From the NCBI RefSeq assembly GCF_030052815.1, contig NC_079497.1, positions 20,598,258 to 20,662,257 on the forward strand: a DNA stretch of 64,000 nucleotides, in the 5' to 3' direction. Both the position numbers and the translations under genes were made by a program. Of the stretch, positions 12,649-25,660 are shown in pieces (the stretch's first letter is position 1; every line of letters begins with the position of its first letter). The DNA comes from Hevea brasiliensis. Lineage: Eukaryota > Streptophyta > Magnoliopsida > Malpighiales > Euphorbiaceae. The notes beneath the pieces were generated by a model. That model was not told where the DNA came from. It ran no database searches and worked only from the letters and a program-made list of their open reading frames with translations.

Positions 12649-13097
12649 TGTGTGTGCATAACAGAGCAAGAATATTATTCATGAGGGACGATCACAACCA
12701 TCCTAATGCAAATCTTCCACATAAGACTTTTCTGTTACTGTTATGGTTTAAGACTTTTTTCCCCTTAAAATGTCCCTACCAGCCGTCATTTCCTCCAATG
12801 GTCATATTTGGAGGGCAATGACCAAATGACATTGTTTGCTAATCCAATGGACATTGTTTTATTTTAGTTATTAGCTCAAAAAACTGGACCAGAACACTCC
12901 AGATCTGGGCCAATTTGAACGCATAAACCGTCAAACTGATTTCGGTCCAAAACCTCAATATGGCAGAGTAGAAATACAACAAAACACCAGTGACTCAACC
13001 AGGAGCACATGAAAGTTACAACCTAAACTTTTTGGGTTCCATTTATGTTTTATAATCTGGTGAAGTTTGGATAAATGAATCTAATTCATAGGACATA
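10285..13097. other. Intergenic AT-rich DNA, no gene recognised
   Basis: No convincing coding frame is seen. Short homopolymer runs are common. The part 10900-11800 is less AT-rich and has small open frames on the minus strand, but none shows a recognisable domain, and it may be old repeat debris. A (TA)n microsatellite lies at 12593-12645. The last few hundred bases before 13098 would contain the dapF 3' untranslated region. No AATAAA was found on the minus strand immediately after the stop. Confidence 0.5.
12593..12645. repeat. (TA)n microsatellite
   Basis: About 26 TA dinucleotides follow a T-rich tract and are followed by GTGTGTG. Confidence 0.95.
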
Positions 13098-16000
13098 TCA
13101 GAGGGACAAGGATCCATAAAACACTACTTCAGCTGGGCCAGTCATATATACATGGTTGTCATCTTCCCTCCACTCAATCTCCAAAGGCCCTCCAGGTAAA
13201 TCAACTGTGCATTTCTGTTTAACAAGAACATTCACAAGATGTGAGGAAAAAAAAATAAAAGATAAAATTACATGATGATAGTGAAAAAGATTTGCATATA
13301 GCCAATACCCTCTACCAGTTGAAGGAATCTTCCCAGGAAAAACATTGAGAAGAAAGAGAAACTGGAAAACTAAGGATTTAGAAATTTGAATGCCATTTTA
13401 CAGGAAATAATTTTAAAATTTTCTATTAAAAAATATCTCAATAATTTAGTTTTTTTTAAAAAAAAAAAAACAAGATAACCGATAGATTTAACCAGAACTT
13501 CCAAAAAAATAAAATAATAAAAAAAAAAGAATGAACCAACTTAACAAAATTAGATTGTTTTGGTGCAGTTGTTAATTCAAATATTGCTCAGCCCAACATT
13601 AAAGTTGCATCATATGTTAATTGACTGGCTATAATATTACAATGGAAGGGCGGCTATCGCAGGCTCTCACAGCAAAGCTATAATTTCCCACAATGGCCCA
13701 TATCCTGAACTTACCCTCCCAGCACGACCCTCAAGAACAGCAGCAACCACTGTTGCACAGGCTCCAGTTCCACATGCTAGTGTTGCCCCTGCCATTACAA
13801 AGTAACTGGGTGAACTTTCAAGTCAAACTATAAAAAAGGATTAATAGATGCAAAACTGCATATAGCTAACCAATGATTTATAAACTATGCAAGTTGAGGT
13901 ATCTACATTACAATCATAAGTTAGTAGCATATAAACTAACCTGCCCCACGCTCCCATACGTGCATTTTAAGGTGTGAATGGGAGTGAACTTGCACAAATT
14001 CTGCATATCAAATTAAAATTAACAAAATTAAATGTGATAGAAAAAATGTTTGTGACAATGGAAATAATGTAGAGTGCAATTCCAAGGAATCCAGGAAAGA
14101 ACCAAAAGTTTCAAGATGTGGAATGTGTAACAAAATTTTCACTATTTTACATGGTTAAATGTTGCACATCCAATAAAGGTTTTCTCCATCAATCTCCCTC
14201 CCTGATTGAAGTTCTAAGGTATTAGTAGCTTATAACTTCTCAAAGACCTGAATGATAATGATATAGTTTTATGAAGATACAGCATGTGGAATTTCTGAGA
14301 AATGTGCATGCAGCTGCATACTGTAAAAGGAAGCAATAATACAAGGCATTCATAAAATCACAAGATCTACAAATCATGATTCTTGAGGATGGATGCATAA
14401 ACATCAACTGCACCTTGTCAACAAGACACTTGTACAAGCCCATTGACATGCAAAGGTGTGATCAACCATGCACTCTGGCTAAAACATCAACCGTTATTGG
14501 AATTGGAAGCATATCAGAAAATGTATTTGTCTTTTACCCATCACCTATACCTCATTATTACGTCTGTGTTTTCCTCACAAGAAATAATCTCTTAACTCCT
14601 AGTTCTTGCTGACCCAAGAAAGGAAGACCATACTTAAGAATTGTCAAATGCAGAACTTTAAGATTTTAACTTATAGAACCCGTAGAATTGCAATATTTGC
14701 ACTCGTTTCAATTGTTCTGGAAAAGAGGTCCGAGGTCCTTATAACAGGATGCAGATACACTAAGAACTGACTAAATGTTCAATTATTTGATAAAATTTAA
14801 AATACGTAAAAACCCGAATTATAAGATTTCAAGTTAGCATCCTATAGGCACTTCTAGTAATAAATAAGCCAGAAACCCACAATGATGTACCAGGAAAAGT
14901 TATTGTTTCAATGTATATACATACAAACAGATTGCAAAATAAGCATTAGAATCTGTTCCAGTCGCAATAGTGACCACATAAAAGCTAACCTGTGTTTGTT
15001 CGTGCTGGGAACACATCATGATGCTCAAATTTGGGGCCAATTTCAACCAAGTTTAATTTATCAACCTGCAAATCCTGTCCAATTACAAGCATAAAGAAAG
15101 AACAAAAAAGTGGGTATGAGTACAGTAAAACAACATTTCAACAACCAATCATTTCACCTCAACAAAGTATATAATATATCAAGACATTTAACCCCAAATA
15201 ATGAGAAATGTGCTCACTGTTATGAGACATTAGGTAGTACAGCAAATATTAAATTTATTGGAATAAATTTATATGCAAGCTTCAAGCTTTGGATTTTTCA
15301 AAGCAGTTCACCTATTCCTATAACATCACTAATGGAACAGAAACAGATGTCTAGATCTAATTTTGTTTTAGAAATAACTAAATAGAACTTAATGATATTC
15401 TTAGAATTATAGTTAAAAATAAATGGTTTTTTACACCTAAATTCAAGTTATTAACACATAAAAATATCATAAAAAATTTGGATTCCTTGTGTACCAAACA
15501 AGAAAATGGAATCCTAATATAGGAATGGATGTAATGGAATCCTAATATAAGAATTACATACACTCCCATTGCGTGAACCAAATGTAACCTTGTGGAATAG
15601 TTAACTCCTCTATTTGACATTTAACTGCAAGAAGTTTTAAATATTAAACTAGGAGAACTAGATTAATGGCCTGAAACTCATCACTATCACCACCACTCGA
15701 TCCACTGCCAATAAGTTTCAGTCATTTATAATATAAAATTTTTATATAATTGACTAACCCCATTTCAAAAAATTTAAAACACATACAAAAATAAAAAGAA
15801 AAAGTAATTACTAAACCATTAGTCCAGTGACATTTCATCTCATTCCTTTAACTCCATATCACCACTAATCTTATATAATGAAGGAAAAGTGAAACTAATA
15901 GATAGATGACTTCCATTTGGCATGTGTTTTCCTATAAGAAGAAAATTAAAGCCACATAAAATTAAGAAAAATCAGCAACCATTAAACCTTTTCTTTGGTA

Positions 16001-17174
16001 GCACTTTATCCATTAACTCCATATCACCCTTTGTCTTATATAATAAACAAAAATTGCAGCTCAATGATAGATGATTTCCATTTGGCATGTGTTATCCTAT
16101 TAAACGAACTATATATGCAAAAATAAAAATGCATCAAGCAAAATATAAAAAATGGATCTTCACATAATCATTAACCGTAGCACATTCAATCAGTTGGCTA
16201 TGGTACACACCTTGCTTTCTTTGGTCCCAAATGTTACACAATGAGGATTTCCCATACTAACACAAGTCACATGCCAGGTTACTCCATCCACATTTAGCTC
16301 TGAATGAACAACGGCATCATCTTTATTTGCAGGCAATTTTGTTGGTACATCTGATGCTTTAAGTGTTGGCTCACCCATATCAACCCTAACTTTTCCATCC
16401 TCTTGAATTTCAGGAACAATTAAACCAGCACCAGTATGTATAGTAAAACTCTGCTTCCCTTGTAAATTTTCTAGCTCAGCAATGAACCTGGCAAAGCACC
16501 GCACCCCATTACCACACATCTCTGGCTCACTACCATCTGAGTTAAAAATCCTCATGGTATAATCAGTGCCATTGGTCCCCGGCATAGCGAAAATAACTCC
16601 ATCAGCACCAATTCCAAAGTTCCTATCACATAGCCTCACTGCTTGCTCCGGAGTAATCCTAGGCTCAGTAGAATCCCTATTATCGACCTAATCGAAAATT
16701 GCAAAAGATAGAATTGATAACACGTTGTGAACCAAAACCAGCAAAGTTAAAACAACCTTGAATCCTGAAACTAATAAAAAGGATAAGAACTTACTACTGC
16801 TAAAAAAAAATCTAACTTTCTTATGCTTATCTACATTTTCTCAGGAACCAAACAAAAAAATTTACCAAAATGAAGTCATTGCCGAGGCCTTGATACTTGA
16901 CAAAGTGGAGGACACCACTTTCTCTGCGATCAAGAAAAGACGAAGGCGAGACCTTATCGGTAGCTTCAATATTCATAGCAGAAGATACCAATAAGTTAAA
17001 GTTAGGGTTTTTGGAAGAAATGATTGGAACGAAAGAATGGGATTGAAGTGTAGGAAAAGAAATAGAAGTAGAAGAAGATGACGAGAGAGAACTGAAACGA
17101 TTAATGGGGGTAAGAGCCTGGCGAATTGACGGCGTGAACGAGTTGGAGATGGCAACTGTTGCTGCTACGGCCAT
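13098..17174 (-). CDS. DAPF: Diaminopimelate epimerase, chloroplastic (six exons)
   Basis: The enzyme interconverts LL- and meso-diaminopimelate, the penultimate step of lysine synthesis in plastids. Exons on the minus strand, each with GT/AG borders and matching phases, are 17174-16866, 16687-16211, 15074-14990, 14000-13941, 13788-13715 and 13214-13098. They total 1122 nt, or 373 residues, close to the size of plant DapF. The Ser/Thr-rich, acid-poor N terminus (about residues 1-55) is a plausible transit peptide. The catalytic domain starts near KYQGLGNDF (93-101), followed by NFGIGADG (126-133), [10 protein letters not shown] with Cys161, NPHC, WERGAG (306-311) and ACGTGACA with Cys316. The two cysteines are the known acid/base pair of the family. 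The start ATG sits in a good context (CCATGG). All exons are open, so the gene looks intact. It stands alone between repeats. Confidence 0.96.
15834..16110. repeat. Tandem duplication inside dapF intron 2
   Basis: Two diverged copies of a roughly 125-bp segment (about 15834-15960 and 15990-16110) share the blocks AACTCCATATCACC, CTTATATAAT, ATAGATGA and TCCATTTGGCATGTGTT in the same order. Both lie in the 1136-nt second intron (15075-16210) and do not affect the exons. Confidence 0.8.
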
Positions 17175-18137
17175 GGTTCTGTCTTCTGTTTGGTACAGTC
17201 AAAGGACTTGCTGACCGTAAATTTTGTTTTCATTAACCGAGGTTCGGGGTGTAAATAAATTGAGGTGAAGTACTATTTAGCCGCAATTCAAAAAAAAAAA
17301 AGTACTACTTCGCCGGCCAAAATTAATAAATCAGTATACATATAAACTGATGATAATTTTAATAAAATTTTTATACTCAAATAATTTATAAATATATTTT
17401 ATATTTTTTATTAATTTATATATATATATATTTTATCTATTAATAAAAAAAAATAAATATACACTTCACATCACCACATACTTTAAACTTCATTGAAGAA
17501 TAGTATAATTTATAAAATACCTATTAAAAAGAACTTTTAGTAGGACTCATGCTCCTAATCTAATAGAAGCGTTAAATATATCAATCCTTGTTTGCAATAT
17601 TTTATTTTTTTAATAATTTAATATTTTTGTCAATTTAACTATTACTATTGAACTAGTTAGTTAGACCCATGAATCAATATTTTTTTAAAAGGTAGGAGTA
17701 TTCATTGATTAAAAAAAATTGTTTGAATCCTAGTATATATGAGACTCACAACCAAAAACACATGTTATAAAAAACAGGGCTTGAAGACGACAACTATTGG
17801 AGGCCTATGGCTTTAACAAATAGAGTCAAACAGTACCTAGTCCTAGTCCACAATTAAAATCCATGAAAAGAAGCCCTAGCTAAGGTGGGTGGAGGGTTTT
17901 GGTAGAAGAGATGGAGTGTCATAGAAGAAAGCCATAAAAGAACCATGTTGCTTCTTCATCGAACCTTTATCATTGGGAGGGAAACGCTTACTGAAGCACA
18001 TCATTAGGGCCATGCATGGCAATTTCACTAGATCTAAGAGGCCCTAGCTCAATAGAAGTCTAGAGATATCCAACCACCCAGTAAGGCTTCAACCAAATAA
18101 GGGAAGTACAAGACCACGGGCCGTGGCTCCCAAAAAA
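17175..18137. other. Region upstream of dapF, no gene recognised
   Basis: This should contain the dapF promoter and 5' untranslated region, reading leftward. No unambiguous TATA box was identified next to the start. The rest is AT-rich with no coding frame that I can support, up to the solo LTR at 18138. Confidence 0.5.
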
Positions 18138-20186
18138 TGAAAGAGAAATGCACAAATTGCAAGAACAATTCATCAATAGGTGCAAATATTAGCAATTTAA
18201 AATTTTTTATAATCTAGGGTTTCATGCATCATGTAACCACATTAAGCTATTGAAAAACATATTATTTGGTCATACTAAATCACGTTTCAATTGTTAATCA
18301 AGCCTAATTGTCATTAGAAAACAATTTTCCCAAATTATAATAAGTTAGAGTTTTGGAGAATTCTTACCCTAATAGGTGTAGAATCAGATTCTACATACCT
18401 AATCCAAGAAGCAAGGCTACCAATTACTAGCCTTCTAGCTTGTTCACACAAGCTCTTTGATCAAAACTCTTTGATCAACCCAAAACCTTCTCCTTGTGCT
18501 TCTTTGTGGTTCCGCCAAGATTAGGAAGGGAGGGAGAGTATGTTATTTCAAGGTTTTTCTCTTTTGGAAGTGATGAGAAATACTTTCTCAATTGTGATTC
18601 TAGAGAAACAACACTTGATTCTCTTGAATTCTTTGTCTCAAGGATGAAGATGAAACTCAAGGAAGGGAGGAGAAGTGGCCGGCCAAGAGATAAGAAGAGA
18701 AGATGATAGTAATTTCTTCTTATCTCGTCTTTTAAATATCTTGATTTCATAATTAATAAAAGCTAACAAGTGTGCACTTTCAATTGGCTAATTAAAAGTG
18801 TTGTCTCAATCTTATTGGTTCACTTGTCCAACCTTAATATTAATTAAGAAATTAAGATTTGATTAATTAATATTAATCATGTCAATTAATTAATTAACTA
18901 ACCATTAATTAATTAATTTTCCTCCTATATTTGACCAAGTCAACATAGTCAAACTTTGACAAGTCAACTAGTCAAAATTTATTTTCTTCCTTAAGCTAAT
19001 TTTCAAGTTTATATTTAAATACTTTAAATAATAACTTGAATACTTCTATAGATAAATTTAGCTTCAAATCATGTTAGGGACTTTACAATCTAATTGTAAA
19101 CTAAATTAGTTAATTTAATTAATTAATTAAATTAATTTTACTTTGATCAAATGGCTCTTATGTGGATGACTTATTAGGTTTATTACTAATTGACAATGAG
19201 AATAATATTAACTTCTTAATATTATTGAAACCGTTCCAAACTCAAAATGAAATTTCTTTTTCATTCATGTTCCCATAAGTCATAGTTGACATCTAGCATA
19301 ATGTGCTATGACTACCTAATTAGTTATGAACTATTTCTCCAATTCATGAACCTTTGATCATACATACCATTCACTAAAATCTCTCCATTATAAAATCCCA
19401 ATTCAAGCTGGAGTCATGGTTTATGTCAAACTCCAATTATATTAAATAATATGTTTTCGTTTAATTCCAATTCTTGATTAATAAAACTTTTCTGTCAGAA
19501 ATTCTTTTCTAATTAAGTCTATTTGTTCTAGCCAAGAACTTAAATTATCAAGAACAATTAAATGAACATAGGATTTTATCCCTATTTACTTAGGGTAACG
19601 GATCCCATGTTGACTAACATCTATCTCCATGTATAACTAGTCGGAGCTAACACATGCCCATATACCCATGCATAGTACAAGTATGAAAGCAGTATCAAAC
19701 TCAAACCACATATATACAAGATAACTATGTTATCTCAGGTCAATGGATTATATGCACTATTATGATCTAGATGAGTTTGTATTAACAAGAGTAACTCCAT
19801 ATACAAGTCATCTTGTGTCACGGGTTCAACCTACTTATCTTATAAGTGCTCACCATGTTTGTCCTATGGCATGAGACTCACCATTCCATCCCATTAGTAT
19901 CTCATACTAATACATGAAAACAAACATAAGTGATAATCTTTCTAGATAAGTCATGCCCAAATGAAATATCCTAGATTGTGAACCAAATTTATAATACTTG
20001 TACCAAATTGTTCTGTCACTCATGTTTTTAACAACTTAAGAATAAAATATCTAACTAGATATTAAAGGACCTTTTCAATTAAATTCAAACTATTTAAACA
20101 TAATTGAAAAGAATAATTGCCATTAAATGAGAATAAACATTTACATGATACAATACAATAATATGCTCTAGGGCATACTGCTAACA
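18138..20186 (-). mobile_element. Solo LTR (2049 bp), same family as the LTR at 61037
   Basis: Read on the minus strand it begins TGTTAGCAGTATGCCCTAG and ends CATTTCTCTTTCA, so it has TG...CA ends. The duplication AAAAA flanks it (18133-18137, 20187-20191), though in a poly-A context this is weaker than usual. The start matches the LTR at 61037 (TGTTAGTAGTATGCCCTAG), and similarity continues through the body, including a CCCTAG block near the 3' end. No primer-binding site, polypurine tract or coding region adjoins it, so it is a solo LTR left by recombination. Short open frames inside it are not genes. Confidence 0.85.
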
Positions 20187-21178
20187 AAAAACACAAAACT
20201 TATGAGAGAAGAGAATAGAAGATGAAGAGAGAGAGCCCTTATGGCTTCTCATTCTCTTTTAGTTGGACGGGGAGGCAATAGTCTAAGGACGATTAACCAA
20301 CACTTAAACCTTCAGGATCTCTATTCCTCGGGATCAGCTTTTAAAGCTCCCTTTTCCAAAAATTCGAAGATTCCCACACCATCTACATGCAAACACCAAA
20401 CAACAAGTAAATTAAAAAAAGTTCCCTCCACTTCCCAAAAGATAACCTTATTCAGAGCTTATTTAACATTACTGTTGAAGCTGCTGTTAAGAAAAACACT
20501 TTTTTTAAATATATTAATTATATATTATTAAAAAATAATTTAAAACTAAATTTGATAAGTTTTAGTCACAAGAACACTAAGATAGTAAAATAGTTTCTTT
20601 CAAACTACTTTTTTGACAGTTTCTAAAATGATGTTTTTTCCTAAAAAATAATTTTGACTCTCTAATCTCAATGCCAAACAAGTACTTATTCGCACCAAAC
20701 CACTCAAAAAGTTAGGGAGGGAAGAAATCCACATCTTTGAGTATGGAACCTGTCGTCCCTTACCCAGAAGGGGCAGGGGAAGACCTTGACTAGGCGTAAA
20801 AAGTGGACTAATTTTGCAAAAAAAATAAGGAGAAAATAGATAATCTCTCTTTAGAAAGAACTATAGCGAGAAACTCTTTTTATTTTATTTCCATAAATCA
20901 ATGATTCAGACTCAATTGATCTGAAATTATAATCTAATATAGTAAAAAAAGTGATGTGTAATTCGTTTGATTGATGTGATTCATTTGACTTGGTAAGTTG
21001 ATTAGTATCTATATTTTTTAGGTATTAATAAAGAGAATTGAACTCAAAACTTTATGAGTTCTTGAAACTCACAACTAATTAATCTAATTTGATAATTATA
21101 TATATTTTTTTACACGCAAAATATATATTTCTTATTTCTTAATAATTATTTTATTATAAAATTTATTTGTACAATTAT
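20187..21178. other. Intergenic DNA, no gene recognised
   Basis: This spacer lies between two solo LTRs. A 96-codon open frame (20241-20531) shows no recognisable domain and ends in low-complexity sequence; I do not regard it as a gene. Confidence 0.4.
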
Positions 21179-22215
21179 TTTCACGACCCAACTCTATGGG
21201 CTGGATTGACACTAGGACTTAGGCTAGCATAAAGTTTTCGAAACTTGTAATAAGCCTTACTGCTTCTGAAACCATGACTAGGCTCAATTTCAAGGCTCAA
21301 CAAGCAAAACAAAATGAAATAAAGTATTATAAATTAATTTGGGCTAATCAACCCAATAACTAACATAAATCCATAACTAGGAGAGCTTAATTCAACCCTA
21401 ATACCCAGCATGCACAAATCATTTAATACTATTAATTTTCATTAATTAATACAATATATTTATGCATTGGTGTTACAACGAGGTTTAATAATTAAGTAAA
21501 TAGATAAATAAATAAAAAACACATTAAAAACTATTAACTAAGAAATACTACAATCTGCGAAGAAAAATGCATGTTAGACCCAAAAATAAACTTGCTCCTT
21601 CTACAACCTGGGAAAAATATTTGAATAGGAATGGACATTCGACTTAGAGAGTTTAGATATTGATTATAGATGCAATTTCTATAACTACCTAAAATTAGAG
21701 TAATCCTACTATGAAATGTACATCCATCATATATAATAAATAATTCATCTATTATTCACATGATAAGACAATTTGGAGCAAAACACACACTCAGTGTATC
21801 ATGTCAATACATAAATATGGGAGTTGATTTTCTATATAGCTTTCTTAATCCAAATCCCACCAGTGAGCTTAACTCAAGCCGGACTTTTACTTAAATTTAT
21901 GTGTGAAGCTACCTCACCCCAACTTTCCATATCCATAAGGTTCGGCTTCCAGCGAGACTAGCTCAAACCGTGACTATCTGTTCAATCCATATCCATCATA
22001 TACCATGTATATATAAAATACACAGCTCAAAATTATCCTCAGGGCGGCAAACATAAATAATTATAATAATTAAATATGCAACAAGAAGAATATATATAAG
22101 CTAATTGTATGCATATTAAATGCATGAACATGCCAATATAAATAAATAATATTAAAATTACAAAAATAACTAATATCTAACTCACAAACTGATTGACCCA
22201 TCTGCAACTAGTTCA

Positions 22216-22910
22216 GCTAGAGAAAAGAAGGCAGTTGGCCCACTCACCTAAATAGGCACACTGACCTCTATCAACGGATTGACAAAATAATTAAATTAAA
22301 TCTAAGAAACAATAATTAAATTTTAAGGTTTTACTGAAATTTTGGCAAAGCCTCTTCTATAATTAGACCTAACCCCCAGCAAGAAAACTCAAACAAACAC
22401 AACACACAAGGCTTCAGGTCCACGACAACAATCACAAAGCCCATCCAAGGCCTATAAGAAACCTAATTTAGATCCAATCATCCAATTCTAATTCGGATCC
22501 CTAACTCATTTACAATCCAAACAATTATTTCTAACACTTCAAAAATTATAAAATATTCCTTCGGCTAGAGAAAAAAGATGGTCGACCCACTCACTTAAAC
22601 AGGCACACTAACCTCAATTAACGGATTGACAAAATAATTAAATTAAATCTAAGAAATAATAATTAAATCCTAAGGTTTTGCTGAAATTTTAGCAAAATCT
22701 CCCCTATAATTAGATCTAACCCCCTACAAGAAAACTCAAACAAACATAACACACAAGACTTCAGATCCACAACAATAATTACAAAGCCCATCAAGGCCTA
22801 TAAGAAACCTAATTTAGGTCCAATCATCCAACTCCAGCTCGAATCTCTAACTTCTCTATAATCCAAACAATTATTTTCAATACTTCAAAAATTATAAAAA
22901 TATTTCTGGA
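22216..22910. repeat. Tandem duplication of about 350 bp inside the solo LTR
   Basis: The copies begin GCTAGAGAAAAGAAGG at 22216 and GCTAGAGAAAAAAGATGG at 22564. They then run in parallel through CACTCACCTAAA-type, CGGATTGACAAAATAATTAA and CCTATAAGAAACCTAATTTA blocks with scattered substitutions. Confidence 0.9.
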
Positions 22911-23830
22911 GCTCCTCTACATCGTCCTTTTATTAATTAAATTTATTTTACTTAATTTTTTTTGACCAATAATATTTTACAGATTTAACTAGCTATATTT
23001 GAGTTAGGGACTACCTTTGCAAATTTTGCTACCTAGAGCAAATCTAGAATGTTTGAAAATGCTAGAATCTATTGTAATATTAACTATTTTGGGACGGACC
23101 GCCGAGCATCCAGACTGGATCGAAAACTCAGTTTCAAATATTAGTGAGCTATTGCTGATCCAATCACACCTAAATAAAACTCATAAATTGTTAATAATTA
23201 TCATATAATTATTTTAATTTACGAGAATATAAAAGGCTTGAAAATTTTATTGAGCGATCTAGATCGTCCGATGATTGCCTTTTCTAAATGGTGTCTAATT
23301 GGAACAAAGTTGATCCCATCTCGAAGGTTTCATTACACTGAGTTCAACGGTACTCTCGGATCGCCGATCCGATGATTGGATCGCCGATCCGATCATTGGA
23401 TCGCCAAGAAAATGACCAAAAAGCTCACCACCCACCCATTTCCTCTCTCCTCTCACCTTCGCCAAAGGCCCTATTAAAACTGGTAGGGAAAGCTACTAAA
23501 TACTTCCTTGGACTGAGGTACTTTGAATGAGGGTTGTATTAAGGTCAAGCAGTAGCTGAACGGTGGCCGGTAGTTTTCAAACCCGCGGTTCACTTCCCTT
23601 CGCTAGACCCATCATGGAGCTACCCGTGCTCGTCGTTTCCGTCACCTAAACAACACTTGGAGCAGTTCATGTTAGCTAGTTGCATGGTGGGCGTTAAAGG
23701 CTGGCCGAAGTTGCTAAAACGAGAAGGAGAAAGTGGGAAGGGAAAGGAGCTGTGACGTGAATGGTGGGGAGGTGGAGAGAGTTTTGATTGGTGAGTTCGT
23801 TTTGTTCTCAAATTTTGATTGGCTGCTGTG

Positions 23831-23831
23831 A

Positions 23832-23886
<55 letters not shown>
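23831..23886. repeat. (ATT)n microsatellite
   Basis: About 18 ATT trinucleotides in a row. Confidence 0.97.
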
Positions 23887-23888
<2 letters not shown>

Positions 23889-24408
23889 ACTTTGAAAATA
23901 TCTATACAGCTCTTTCATATCAACTTATAGTTTATTTCCTATACTGGTAATACTAATCAAATTAATAGAACTAAGCAGTCCCCCTATTCTGCACTTATTA
24001 ATACTAATCATAATAATATTACAATTAAATTTAACTTTATCCAAATTAGCTAAAGAAATTTCCAATTATTCCATCTAATAAAACATTACTTAGCTAATAT
24101 AATCTTTAAGATGTCTCCCTACTTAGTAATTTAATAATACAAGGTTATAAAGTATATTATAATTTAAATTTTTAAATTTCTAATATACTTAAAATATCAT
24201 TATATATATAAGTTATTCCCAATAAAATATATCATTAAAATAATTTGACAATGAATCTCTAATATAATGGCAATCCAAAATCAACAATTAAAATTTACTT
24301 TTAAAACTTTTTTTAATAATTTATAGAAATATATTTGAATAGTAAATAACAATAAAATAATTAAAAAAATAAATTATTTATTTATTAAATTTTGTTTAGG
24401 GCATTACA

Positions 24409-25660
24409 ATTATTTTATGTTAGTTAAATCATCATATATTAAATATATTAAGATTATTTTTAATTTAATTAAAAATATTTTTATAATAAATAATAATAAA
24501 TAAAGTTAACTAAGCTAATTTTAAATTTCAATAAAAGTTTTAAATAATTTATAAAACTAAATACATTTTATTTATTTTCTAGTATTATTTAATAATTTTT
24601 TTAAAATAACTTAATGAATATTGGAAATTTAATTAGGAAATAGGGAGTCCTTTCATGAAGAACACATCCCACCACTAATGTCATCTCATGCGTTTTGTTT
24701 CCTTAAAAAAGAATCTCGACTATCTTACAGCGTACGGTTTGTGGGCGTGCCAGTTGCAGAGTGTTATTACCTAATTTATGCTATGACTTTTAGAATCAAA
24801 TGATTGTGGGAATTGACTCTATTGTGCACAGTTTTATCAATTTCACAGATAATTAAATGAAAAAGGACTAATTTAATTGCTTAAATAATAAATACAAGGA
24901 TTTGAAAATTAAAAACGACAATTGGAAAATGAAAGACATATAAAGTAAAGATAAAAGATTGTTAGAGTCTGATTTGTGTTGTTGAATTGAGTTGTTGGGA
25001 CCGTAAATATTGCTGCTTGTCTAATATTTATAATTCTCCTATAGGTACCTTAGGAAGAATCTGGAGACTACTTTCACGTTCTGCCAATGTTGTTAGTTAC
25101 TAGCCCACTACCTCGTAATTCCCAGAATTGGTAATAATCTCTACTAACCTCTCTCTCAGCTAACCACTTGATAACTTCCCTAGATTTTTACTTAATAATC
25201 ACCATAAGCCATTGATTAATCAAATTAATAAAATAAAATTAATCAAATTAATTTAAAAAAAAATTAATTTAATTAATCTTTAAGCCTAAAAATAATTAAT
25301 AAATAAAATTAATCATTTAATGCAAATAATTGCCCCCAACACTAGACTGGCTGATAAAGCTATTTTAGGTGGACAATTAATCAAGATACTAAAATTTGCT
25401 TATCTCCATGCTGTTCAAATTTGTAAATGATTCTCCAGTATTTCCTATACTTCTTTTGGAAATTTAAAATTTAAAATGATCTTATCTTAGCAACTCTCTA
25501 ATTTCCCATAAACTTCTAATCACTGCGAATCACGTTTCCCCATGCCATTAATGGCATCAAATAAAAGAACCATTTCTTCTTTTTATTACTTAATCTCTTC
25601 CTCTTTATTCAACCCTCGACAACTAAAACCTCCCAACAACTACCATCCCCATAACCATCA
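24409..25660. other. Intergenic AT-rich DNA, no gene recognised
   Basis: No open frame of note and no recognised repeat end. It is bordered by the solo LTR on the left and the Athila-type 3' LTR on the right. Confidence 0.5.

Larger units (their letters stand above)
21179..24408 (-). mobile_element. Long solo-LTR-like element (3230 bp)
   Basis: The perfect 5-bp duplication ATTAT (21174-21178, 24409-24413) flanks an element that starts TTTCACGACCCAACTCTATG and ends GGGCATTACA. The first G of the expected TG is mutated to T. It is the same family as 4920-10245: both share the CACGAC(C/T)CAA start, the 'accttaacccc(c)agcaagaaaactc'-like block and the ...ACATTACA-type end. It lacks any coding sequence. 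It contains an internal tandem duplication (22216-22910) and an ATT microsatellite (23831-23886). Confidence 0.8.

Noticed and set aside
20241..20531. 96-codon open frame between two solo LTRs
   Set aside because: No domain, low-complexity end, no splice partner or promoter seen.
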